From: Trichomonas vaginalis G3
Lineage: Eukaryota; Parabasalia; Trichomonadida; Trichomonadidae
DNA: 64,000 nt
Direction of reading: 5' to 3'
Assembly: GCF_026262505.1 (NCBI RefSeq)
Contig: NC_067204.1
Coordinates: 3,877,797-3,941,796, forward strand
This document shows, piece by piece, positions 27,016-35,338 of the stretch. The notes under the pieces were generated by a model. That model was not told the origin of the DNA, ran no database searches, and worked only from the letters and a program-made list of their open reading frames with translations. The position numbers and the translations under genes are program-made. The stretch's first letter is position 1. Each line of letters starts with the position of its first letter.

Positions 27016-27271
27016 GTCTTTGTAATGAAATAAAAATTTAAAAAAAATAAAAATAAGGTTATTTTTTATTTAGTGAGGACGGTAGTGAATTCGTTAGTGA
27101 AGTCGTTAGTGAAGTCGTTTATGTGTCAGATGGTTTTGTAAATATTTAAGGTTAAGTTGGTGTTATGGTTGTGTTGTAAAATATACGTTACTGGTTTCGT
27201 AAAGTGTCAAAACCGCTAAGTGGTGTACGGAGGCGCGCAGTGCCACAGTACCCAACTTAGAGATACTAACT

Positions 27272-27382
27272 TGCGTAATATTAAAAATTAAGGTATTAAT
27301 TATGATTATCTTTCTTTAGCTTTACATGCTGTATGCTACTTTTGGAAACTGCTCTATTGTATTAGAATGTTTTTAAATTTTG
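27272..27382 (+). repeat. 121-bp tandem target repeat, end of unit A and unit B
   Basis: It opens with the right Mav1 target duplication TGCGTA and continues with ATATTAAAAATTAA, then a fresh GGTATTAATT unit up to AAATTTTG (27375-27382), which is the duplication of the next insertion. Confidence 0.9.
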
Positions 27383-27557
27383 TGTAATGCATGAAAAATA
27401 GTGTGACTTCACTTTTGACAGTTTACAAATATAAAGTGTTGCATCCTTAAAAACTTGGAAATATATACATTCATGAATTATCTTGTATATTAATTGAAAA
27501 TCCATAAAACCCTAACAATATTTTTTCTTAAAAAAAACTATAAAAATATAAATAAAA

Positions 27558-28609
27558 TAAGGGTTTCGTTTTGCTAAAATTGTCACTTTTATAGCATATT
27601 TGTTTTTGGATGTTTTGCGAAACCAAAAAAAAACTATGATATACAATGTGTGTGTAAAGAAAATACTTTATTTACTAGTTAAAAAATCATTTGGTATTGA
27701 TCAAGTTATTTTTTCTGGATAAGATATTATATGGATAATTGGATAGAAAATACAATTATATAATCTTGTACCTGGTTTAATTAAGCTAATTGTCATCAGA
27801 AACTTGTAATTTTTATGAATTTCAGATTTTCTTTTCATTACTGCTTTTCTTAATGGGTCAAGTTCTTATTTACGTTATAAAGTATGATATCTACAAATAT
27901 CAAGTTATCATGTTTTTTGAGAAATTATGAGAAACAAACAAAAATGAAAAAGATAGGAATAGCAATGAATAGTGATGTGGGTATAAAAATGTAAGAGATA
28001 TGAATGCAAAGCAATCAGTATTTAGGACATTGACCATAGATTTCGAAAAAAAAATGCTGCATATTAAGCGAAAACTATGATTATATTATAAGGCTGTCAT
28101 TTAAAGCATAATGAAACTATTCCCTTTTCATTTTAATCGAATAAAATAGTAAAGATTTTTGAATTAGCTAGAAACTGATGAGATGTTTTCACAAATCAGA
28201 TTTTTAATCTCTATAATGCATAATTCACTCAATATCTCAATTTTAATATTGCGAGATATTTTTGCTATCGGTTTCGCAATTTTGACACAATAGCAAGAGG
28301 GTTCTATAAGCATTATTATCAACGTAGAATCTGAATATCATATCAGAAAATGTCGCAAATCTGACATTTACCCGACAAAATAGCAAAAATAATTGAATAC
28401 TTTTCGCAAAAACTTTTAAAATCGATAAAAATATGAAATATAGATATTAAAGAGACTTTTTATATAATATTCATAAAGATTTTCCAAAAATATGATACCG
28501 CAAAATTAAAAAAGTGACGTCTTGAGTGGAGTCAAAGGTCGAAATTGCTAGCTAAATGTTTTTTTAGCGAAATTGCGTATTGTACGTTTTTTTCGCAAAA
28601 CGAAACCCT
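27558..28609. mobile_element. Nested 1.05-kb element with 15-bp TIR
   Basis: AGGGTTTCGTTTTGC at 27560-27574 and its inverse at 28595-28609. The motif TAAATAAAA occurs at both outer sides (27549-27557 and 28610-28618), a plausible 9-bp target duplication, although two extra bases lie at the left junction. There is no coding capacity. It looks like a MULE-type non-autonomous element inside the larger one. Confidence 0.7.
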
Positions 28610-28760
28610 TAAATAAAATTAATCGTTAAATAAAAATATTTGATATTAGAATTTTATTGGAAAAATAAAAAACTTAATATTTTAAAGAAATACTTAAATA
28701 CTTGAATGTTTTAACTTTTACATTATCATATAGACTCTCAAATTATTAGCCATTTTGGCT

Positions 28761-28937
28761 GAGAACTATGGTCTGCGAGGTACATAGATAGAATCAGTAC
28801 CTCGCAGACTATAGTTCTCTATATGGCGCCGAAAATTTTTGGTGAAATGTCGTCGCATTTCACCAAAAATTTTTCGGCGCCATAGGAAGAATTGGAGGTG
28901 TGAGATACTATTACATGCTATAGTACTCACACCCTCC
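28761..28937. repeat. Three consecutive strong hairpins
   Basis: Hairpin 1: arms 28761-28783 and 28797-28819 (23 bp, one mismatch). Hairpin 2: 28822-28849 and 28856-28884 (28 bp, one bulge, loop about 6 nt). Hairpin 3: 28894-28910 and 28921-28937 (about 17 bp, imperfect). They follow one another directly and are much more G+C-rich than the surroundings. They may be tiny palindromic elements or a structured RNA; no function can be assigned. Confidence 0.8.
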
Positions 28938-29495
28938 AACTCCCAATCAAAATCGCATAAAATTTGCTACTTATCTTCAGATTACCTCCCATTATAAAAT
29001 ATATCATTGCTATCTCATCGTACTATATTTCCACCCTATTGTATTTAAAAATATAAAATTTTTTGATAATATATTTTTATATCTTGAATTTTCAAACAAT
29101 ATATTCACAGATAATATAATGGGAAATCTATCTCAACCTAGCCTTAAAGTACCAAACTCCTGCTTGCATTCTCACTCACAAATATTAAACATCCATCTCC
29201 AAAAAAAAAATTCTTCACAATTTTTTTAAAATTGAGAACATAAAAAACGTATGCATTCAATAATTTAAGATACTAACAAATATTAAAAACTTCAAAATAT
29301 CAGATATTAACGTTTTTCAATTAAAAAAAATATCATTTTGCTTTTCAATTCGAACATAAATCTTAAATATTTTTAATTAATATCTGATTTACAGCATTAT
29401 TATCCATTTATAAATCTGACAAATAAATGACAAAACCATTAGAAATAGTGTCACTTTTTGTCAAAAGTGAAGTCACGCTATTTTTCATGCACAAC

Positions 29496-29586
29496 AAATT
29501 TTGCACCTAAAAATGCGTAATATTAAAAATTAAGGTATTAATTATGATTATCTTTCTTTAGCTTTACATGCTGTATGCTACTTTTG
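29496..29586 (+). repeat. 121-bp tandem target repeat, uninterrupted junction and unit C
   Basis: It reads AAATTTTGCACCTAAAAATG, CGTAATATTAAAAATTAAGG, then the start of another unit, ending at CTACTTTTG. This is the intact pre-insertion form of the Mav1 site and defines both duplications. Confidence 0.9.
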
Positions 29587-30477
29587 TCTTTGAGACATTC
29601 CATGATTTAAGTTAAGAAGCTTTAAAAAAAATGCAAAAAAAAAATGTAATAAAATAAAAAAATTTTTAGTATCGATAATCTGAAATATGTTGTTTACTTA
29701 AGCCGCGAACGAAGCGAGCGGCTTAGTTTCGTAATTTCATACAATCTTTTTTCGAATTTGTTCTTTTCTTAAGCCACTCGCTTCGCTCGCGGCTTAGTTT
29801 CGTAATTTCATACAATTATTTTTCGAATTTGTTCTTTTTGTCAACCGCGAGCGAAGCGAGTGGCTTTTTATTTTTTTAAATTTTTTTTCTTTCTTACTTT
29901 TTCTTCCCTTACTTACAAATTTGATAGTAACTTACCAAATCTCTCTATCATATAATAATAAATTAATCCATTCTTTGTTTCAAATCTGACACTTTACATT
30001 TCTGACATGTAAACATGTCGCTTTTCACTTCACCTCACTGGGCAAGTTTGTGCCCCCCTCTTTTTTTTAATTCAATAGATGAGTGATAAAAATTAGTTGT
30101 AACTTCTTATGTTTAAAGCATATTAATGTTTGAATAGGATCTATTGATAATATGCATAAAGATCTATTAGATGCTATGAAGAGACATTAAAAAACCAACT
30201 CCTATTGAAGAAAAATGGCATTCAAATCATCAATGTTTTCTCATTCAGGGCTTTACTTTTTTGCCACTTCTGATGGATATAATTGATAGCATGATTATAT
30301 GGTTTGCATACAACATATTTTACGTAAGACTTTTGTCTGGATACTATAGAAATAAAAACTCAAGAATGAATTATGAATTAAATTAAAATTAAAACATAAG
30401 AAAATATTATAATGCAATATTGATCCATATGTCAGTATAGAACACAGTAACTAAAGGAAAGTAATAAGCACCATTAA
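29587..30477. other. Intergenic region with alternating-orientation GC-rich repeat
   Basis: Three copies of a 21-bp core (GCCGCGAACGAAGCGAGCGGC and variants) at about 29702-29722, 29772-29792 and 29844-29865. The first two are in 70-bp direct repeats (TTTCGTAATTTCATACAAT.. ATTTTTTCGAATTTGTTC-type spacers), and core 2 is inverted relative to core 3. No gene is visible; the rest is A/T-rich. Confidence 0.6.
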
Positions 30478-30703
30478 TTTGTTGTTTCCGACATAAATCA
30501 AAAATGAGGTATAAAAAAGATAAACAAAATTTAATTTAAGTGATAATTCATATATATAAATCGAAATAAAAATTTTGTACTGTCCGACATCGTTCATCGG
30601 TTAGGATAAGCGGTTCTCATCCGCTGGAGCGGGGTTCGACTCCCCGTGTCGGAAAACTTTTTTTATTTTATTTTTCTCCTGTTTTGAGTTTTCATTTTTT
30701 CAT
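30478..30703 (+). repeat. tRNA-Glu inverted repeat, left arm (226 bp)
   Basis: Reverse complement of 31184-31409 with no visible length change. It includes a full tRNA-Glu and, at its outer edge, the first few codons and leader of the tail-anchored gene at 31393, which is cut off here after about five codons. Confidence 0.9.
30583..30654 (+). tRNA. tRNA-Glu(CTC)
   Basis: A canonical cloverleaf: acceptor TCCGACA/TGTCGGA, D-arm with TCATCGGTTAGGAT, anticodon stem AGCGG/CCGCT with loop TTCTCAT (anticodon CTC), T-arm GCGGGGTTCGACTCCCCGT. A run of seven T follows after AAAAC. An identical gene on the opposite strand is at 31233-31304. Confidence 0.95.
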
Positions 30704-31183
30704 CCTTGAAATGAACATCTTAGCTAACGACAAGAAACTATGATGTTTAATAGCGTGAAGCATAGTGGAAATATAGGTTCAAATATAGGTATAAAAAGAA
30801 TAACAATTCTTAATATACAAATTCAACAAAAATAATATGGATTGTAGAGAAAATAGTACATAGGCTAAACTTAACCTAACGAAGTTACAGTTTAAATGAT
30901 ACATTTTACATTTAATACTCAATATTAAATAAAAATATAATAAAATTTGGAAAAACTGCAAATCTATAAACGAAATCATTGCAAGTGCATTGCTTGTCAA
31001 TAAAAGGATAGAAATCAAGCCATTTTATATATAATCCATGAAAATTTTCACCGGCAATAGTAGATAAGGCGACAAGGCGAAAATATCTGAAGATTGTTTC
31101 AAGCCTAGGACCATAAACCTGTAGCAGTTGTTTACAAATTGCATACTCTCTATAGTCTTTCATAAATTTTTAGTATCATTCAA
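30704..31183. other. Spacer between the two tRNA arms
   Basis: A 480-bp A/T-rich spacer. Two short minus-strand frames overlap here but have no recognisable features, and neither has a supported start. I see no gene. Confidence 0.5.
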
Positions 31184-31409
31184 ATGAAAAAATGAAAACT
31201 CAAAACAGGAGAAAAATAAAATAAAAAAAGTTTTCCGACACGGGGAGTCGAACCCCGCTCCAGCGGATGAGAACCGCTTATCCTAACCGATGAACGATGT
31301 CGGACAGTACAAAATTTTTATTTCGATTTATATATATGAATTATCACTTAAATTAAATTTTGTTTATCTTTTTTATACCTCATTTTTGATTTATGTCGGA
31401 AACAACAAA
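31184..31409 (-). repeat. tRNA-Glu inverted repeat, right arm (226 bp)
   Basis: Inverted twin of 30478-30703. It ends inside the fifth or sixth codon of the tail-anchored protein gene, which continues outside the repeat. Confidence 0.9.
31233..31304 (-). tRNA. tRNA-Glu(CTC), second copy
   Basis: The sequence is identical to 30583-30654 but on the minus strand. The two genes face each other across 578 bp. Its T-run terminator (TTTTTTTATTTTATTTTT read on the minus strand) is preserved. Confidence 0.95.
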
Positions 31410-31605
31410 ATATCCAGAATCACTTACTAAATATGTTAACGAAAGGAACAAATATATGAAACAAGCAGCTGAAGATTCCATCAAAGCTGCTAAGAGTCAA
31501 AATCAGAAAGATATTCTTAAATTCCAAAGAAGTCAAAATTTAACGACAATACTAGCTATTGTTGTTTTAATTCTTGCTGCAGCTATTGCCTACCTATACA
31601 TATAA
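31393..31605 (+). CDS. Small tail-anchored membrane protein (70 aa)
   Basis: A 45-residue charged, helical cytosolic part is followed by a single C-terminal membrane segment (LTTILAIVVLILAAAIAYLYI) with no residues beyond, the architecture of a tail-anchored protein. No family recognised; an ER-translocon small subunit or SNARE-like protein cannot be excluded. Its promoter region and first codons lie in the tRNA inverted repeat, so it is close to, and opposite to, tRNA-Glu copy 2. Confidence 0.75.
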   Translation: MSETTKYPESLTKYVNERNKYMKQAAEDSIKAAKSQNQKDILKFQRSQNLTTILAIVVLILAAAIAYLYI

Positions 31606-31915
31606 TTTCTTTTTTGAAGAAATTATTTGTTTATTTTATTAATTCTTTAGTATTTTGTTATTCATTATTAAACTTCGTCTGATACTCTTTTGACTCTTGT
31701 TTTTCATCACGCTATAATCTTATTGCAGAGATAAAAAATTTGCCGTTTCTATTCGCTCGTAAAAGGGTTGAAATTAACCCGATTAGCTCCCTAGAAAACT
31801 TAAGTCTTCTTGGGGTATTCGAAAACTCTTTGAATATTCAAATATTTTAAAACTTTTCTAATTTATAAAATTTCTCGAAAATGTATAAAAAAAAAATAAA
31901 ATATGTATTAATAAT
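31606..31915. other. Intergenic
   Basis: A/T-rich stretch between the convergent genes at 31393-31605 and 31916-32230. I see no gene or repeat. Confidence 0.5.
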
Positions 31916-32230
31916 TTACATGAAATCTACGTAGAGGTCAGCCTGGTTATCATCGGAAGAATCATCGTCGTCGGATGATCCGAGTTTCTTGGCTTTGCGG
32001 TGGATCAAGAATTCTACATCGCCAGCCTTTTCTTCTTTGATACGAGTAGCAGTAGCCTTGTCAATAATCTGCTGGATTTCATGGAGCTGTGGTGCAGTTA
32101 AATCTTGAGCGATATCGTGGATTAATTCGTCAACAAACTTCTTGTAATATTCGTGGGTATTGAATTTAAAACAGTGCTCGCCGAATTCATATGCGAAATT
32201 CTCGAAATCCTTCTGAATGGGTGCAGCCAT
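31916..32230 (-). CDS. eIF3j-like translation initiation factor subunit (104 aa)
   Basis: The segment DFENFAYEFGEHCFKFN, the helical stretch FVDELIHDIAQDLTAPQ, and the Lys/Glu-rich helix after it match the conserved domain of eIF3 subunit J. The C-terminal end in DFM is also typical of eIF3j. The protein is short; eIF3j of other eukaryotes is about 250 residues, and here the acidic N-terminal half is missing. An acidic patch (SSDDDDSSDD) lies instead near the C-terminus. It would act at the ribosomal decoding site during initiation. Confidence 0.65.
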   Translation of the reverse strand: MAAPIQKDFENFAYEFGEHCFKFNTHEYYKKFVDELIHDIAQDLTAPQLHEIQQIIDKATATRIKEEKAGDVEFLIHRKAKKLGSSDDDDSSDDNQADLYVDFM

Positions 32231-32342
32231 TAGGACTAAAAAAAATTTCCAGCCAAACTTCTTCTATCGTCATAAAATTTTTCCTTTCATGTCACGTTTT
32301 TGTAAAGTGCCGAAAAATACGTTGTAAATTTATTCCTATCTC

Positions 32343-33335
32343 ATGTCAGATATGGATCATACATTCCTTACAAGACAAACTAAACAGAAGAGTTCGTTCG
32401 AACAGAAGTATCTCGAACGCTTTGGCGGAACGAGCGAAAATTCTCTTGCACTTCCATCGTTATCTCCACAATTAATTAAGAAAAAGCAAGAAATGGAAAA
32501 GACGAATGCCGAACTGGAAGAAGCAAGAACAAAGTTCGAAGCTTGGAAGACAAATTTCCAAAGAAAGAAGAAAGAATTAGATGAAAAACAACATACTCTT
32601 GATATTCAAAAGGCAAATCTCCGTACTTTTACTGAACACCATAGTGGTGAATTAGAAAAGGCAAGACGTCGTGAAGAAGAAGAAAAACAGAGAGCAAAAG
32701 AGATTGAAGCTGAGTTAGAGCAATTAGCTGTTGAAGAAGAAGAACTCAAGAAGCAAAATGATGAATTAAAGGCTAAATTAGAGCAATTGCAGCCTTGTGC
32801 AGATTATTTACAGGCTGTTGCCAATAAATCACGTAATTTCGAGAATGTAGAAGCTATACTTAACAGACATCAATCTTTGGCAGCTACTCGCCAAGAATAT
32901 GTTGAAAAATTCCAAGAATTAATGTCTAGATTTGGTACAGAAGAGCAGGAGCTCAATAAAGAGCTGGAAACCAAACGAGCTTTGTTAATTGACCGTACTA
33001 TGCAGCTTAATGATGGTCTTGCAAGAGTTAATCAAGCAAAGAAATTAAATCAATATAATAAGACATCATTATACAAAGATATACAGAGAGTCGAAGCCAA
33101 GAATACAGAACTTGCAGAAATTAAGTCTGCAATTCAAACAATTTACAACAGAGCTTTAGAAAAATCAAATCAAGCATCTCAGCATTCTAAAACAGAAAAA
33201 GCTCCTTCAATTGAATCTATGCTTCAATTTATTGAGAACAGATTTAAAGATCTCAGCGGAATCCTTAATGATCCTAATATTGAATACATCACTGCTGCTC
33301 CTCGAAGAGGCATTGTAATCCAACAAGCTGTTTAA
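32343..33335 (+). CDS. DUF4200 coiled-coil protein of the flagellar/ciliary CFAP73/CCDC42 type (330 aa)
   Basis: A long coiled coil (about residues 45-270) with the DUF4200 arrangement: KKKQEMEKTNAELEEARTKF, then a Lys/Glu-rich region, LQPCADYLQAVANKSRNFEN and VEAILNRHQSLAATRQEY. The family includes axonemal proteins such as the CFAP73/CFAP100 tether and CCDC42. Trichomonads have several flagella, so a role in the axoneme or basal body is plausible. Which member it is cannot be decided from this sequence. It is divergent (about 110 bp) from the eIF3j-like gene. Confidence 0.75.
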   Translation: MSDMDHTFLTRQTKQKSSFEQKYLERFGGTSENSLALPSLSPQLIKKKQEMEKTNAELEEARTKFEAWKTNFQRKKKELDEKQHTLDIQKANLRTFTEHHSGELEKARRREEEEKQRAKEIEAELEQLAVEEEELKKQNDELKAKLEQLQPCADYLQAVANKSRNFENVEAILNRHQSLAATRQEYVEKFQELMSRFGTEEQELNKELETKRALLIDRTMQLNDGLARVNQAKKLNQYNKTSLYKDIQRVEAKNTELAEIKSAIQTIYNRALEKSNQASQHSKTEKAPSIESMLQFIENRFKDLSGILNDPNIEYITAAPRRGIVIQQAV

Positions 33336-33635
33336 ATATATGATATTTTTATTTTATTTGTAATTTGAAATATAAAAACATTTTTTTCTGTTTTGTTAAT
33401 GGTGCACTTACGCCTTTATGAAATGGCCTTCAATTCAGAAGTTTAAGGTTAATTTTCAATGACATTTTACGCCATTTGTCAAAAATTTGAATATAAATCA
33501 GATGGGTGTAAGTATAGCCTTAAACAATTTGACAATCTTTTCTGAATTTCTTATAAATCAAATACATAGAAAAGAAAAAGTTCTCTATCATCATATCTAA
33601 TCAACCATATAAATTGGTAGAGACGCGGTTCAAGA
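33336..33635. other. Intergenic with a repeat shared with 34883-34985
   Basis: A stretch of about 100 bp near 33400-33500 (GTTTAAGGTTAATTTTCAAT, then ATTTGTCAAAAAT) recurs with changes after the next gene at 34883-34985. No gene is visible. Confidence 0.55.
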
Positions 33636-34601
33636 ATGAAAAACGCAAAAAGATTCAGCTGGTCTGAATATTTTGGTAATATAGATAAAACTGATCGAAC
33701 TCAGAATGGAACTGCATTATATGACAAACTAAGTTCTAACAATTATTACATTTTTGTTTGCATTTTTGAAAATTGTACAGAAAACGGTGCAATTTATATC
33801 CTTAGATTGAACGAAATATACACATTAATTGAAGATTCCGTATTTACTAGATGCCAGTCCGATACAGATGGTGGTTCTGTTAACTATCGCTGCAGAGGAT
33901 ATGGGCATTTTGTTCAACAACGAAATTTTCATTCCGAATCAATTACACAGAGAGAATGTAATGTATTTGTTCAAGAAGTTAAAGACTCTCTTACTAATAA
34001 AAACTATGCTTTTGATATTTCAGTTTCAAAATGCGGAGAAAATGAATCAGAAAGATATGCAACATTTCTAATTGAATCTGGTGATGTCCAAATTAAGAAT
34101 ATCAATAGCACTTACAACAAATGCGGTTCTTGTTCATCAATAGTTAATCGCCTTAATGGAAAATCAGGTTCCTGTAATTTCTCAACATTCAGAGAAAACA
34201 ACCAAATTGAAAGTTATTCTCTGATGTTTGAGAGTAATACTCCTTCAGAAATACAAACAGTTTCTTATTGCAATGTTATTGGAAATAAATGCGGAACAGA
34301 CAGTGATCAAATTCTATTTATTTGTTGGCACAATACTACTGTTGATCATTGCGTAATTTTAAATAACATTGCAGTATATATGTTTCAGATTGCAAGGGAT
34401 AATTGTGCATTGGCTATTACTGATTCATGTATTCAATCGAATTCAAAATCAGGAGAAGGAACTGTTACATTTGAAAGAGTTAAATATTCCATATTTGACT
34501 CAAAAAATTGTTTCATTAAATCAAAAGTATTGACTGCTAAAGTTTCTTGTTTTTGGGCATTTGCAGAATTTTCAATTGCACTGTATGCAAAAAGGCATTA
34601 G
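33636..34601 (+). CDS. Beta-helix-like protein, paralogue 1 (321 aa)
   Basis: Family of unknown function. Repeating short strands with Asn, Ser and Cys (SVFTRCQSDTDGGSVNY, VSYCNVIGNKCGTDSDQ) suggest a right-handed parallel beta-helix, like trichomonad surface-type proteins. It is clearly paralogous to 43110-44090 from start to end. No obvious signal peptide is seen. The upstream leaders also match (GAGACGCGGTTCAAGA / GAAACGCAGTACAAGT). Confidence 0.6.
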   Translation: MKNAKRFSWSEYFGNIDKTDRTQNGTALYDKLSSNNYYIFVCIFENCTENGAIYILRLNEIYTLIEDSVFTRCQSDTDGGSVNYRCRGYGHFVQQRNFHSESITQRECNVFVQEVKDSLTNKNYAFDISVSKCGENESERYATFLIESGDVQIKNINSTYNKCGSCSSIVNRLNGKSGSCNFSTFRENNQIESYSLMFESNTPSEIQTVSYCNVIGNKCGTDSDQILFICWHNTTVDHCVILNNIAVYMFQIARDNCALAITDSCIQSNSKSGEGTVTFERVKYSIFDSKNCFIKSKVLTAKVSCFWAFAEFSIALYAKRH

Positions 34602-35338
34602 GTTACATAATTTCCATAGAATCGATTACATTTAATTCATACGTAACTTAGGTATTCATCATTGTTGTTTTGGCTAGCCATATGGACTAATAAGAATTGG
34701 AAAATCAGAGATAATTCCTTGAGTGTGATTACATATAACATGCTTCATATTTCAATCAGTGATTTTACAGCAAAAACATTCCCATTCTGATTTACTAAAT
34801 AGCTGGAAATCCGAATAAATTTATGAACAAAATCTAGCTCAAATTTGTATTTGTTTTTTCACTAATAATTTTGAATATTTTAAGGGTGAACTTAAGCCCG
34901 TAAGGTGACATTCAATTCTTATGTTTAAGGTTAGTTTTCAATTATACTTCGCATCGTTTGTCAAAAATATTTTAAGTGCACCTATAATCATCATTATTAA
35001 AATATTTAATAAAGATGTGATTTTCTTCCTCTTTTTGTTATCAGTCTAAATTATTGAAAAATCTGATTTATTGAAAACATAAGTTTTGCAATATTCATTT
35101 CATGAATTGCTATCTGTTATAAATTTGTATTCAATAAATGAACTATATATTCTGAAGAATACAACAAAAACTCATCTTCCTAAAACATTAATCTTCCATA
35201 TGGACTTTTATTTCTTATATTATATCATTTTGGTATTTGTAACATATCATCTATTGAAGAATTCATCTACAAAGCAAACAATTCCGTTTTAAATTTGATT
35301 AGAAAAAATTTAATAAAAACAACCCTAACAAACAAAAG
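34602..35338. other. Intergenic with a repeat at 34883-34985
   Basis: It contains the second copy of the direct repeat flanking the beta-helix gene. A 68-codon plus-strand frame at 35086 has no features and lacks support. I see no gene. Confidence 0.5.

Larger units (their letters stand above)
5146..27271 (+). mobile_element. Complete Maverick/Polinton (Mav1), 22,126 bp
   Basis: The element begins AGTTAGTATC and ends GATACTAACT. It has 860-bp inverted repeats and is bracketed by the 6-bp direct duplication TGCGTA (5140-5145 and 27272-27277). An empty copy of the same target (AAAATGCGTAATATT) survives near 29512. Gene content is diagnostic of Polintons: protein-primed polymerase B, retroviral-type integrase, A32-like packaging ATPase, major capsid and penton-like proteins. 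No cysteine protease was recognised. The left part is mostly minus-strand. The TIR-encoded proteins are identical, which points to recent insertion or TIR homogenisation, yet the integrase and KilA-N genes carry frameshifts. Confidence 0.97.
26412..27271 (-). repeat. Mav1 right TIR (860 bp)
   Basis: The reverse complement of 5146-6005. It carries the second copy of the 144-residue gene and of the palindromic element. The element ends GATACTAACT and is followed by TGCGTA. Confidence 0.95.
27383..29495. mobile_element. Noncoding 2.1-kb transposon with 33-bp TIR and 8-bp target duplication
   Basis: Termini: TGCATGAAAAATAGTGTGAC at 27388 onward and its inverse at the right (33 bp with one mismatch, 27388-27420 and 29459-29491). 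AAATTTTG flanks both sides (27375-27382 and 29496-29503), and the empty version is seen in unit A. No open frame of useful size exists, so it is non-autonomous. The 8-9 bp duplication fits hAT or MULE-type elements; I cannot decide between them. It contains the nested element and hairpins listed below. Confidence 0.85.

Noticed and set aside
27266-27271. ACTAAC at the TIR end as a trichomonad intron branch/acceptor motif, with GTATGT leaders as donors
   Set aside because: The full ACTAACACACAG acceptor is absent, and ACTAACT is the transposon terminus. GTATGT near 56960 and 58420 lies in leaders without an acceptor.
30779-31163. Two minus-strand frames in the tRNA spacer
   Set aside because: Hydrophobic, A/T-driven composition, overlapping each other, no homologue or start context.
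35086-35292. 68-codon plus-strand frame
   Set aside because: Hydrophobic, A/T-driven sequence with no recognisable domain in an intergenic region.
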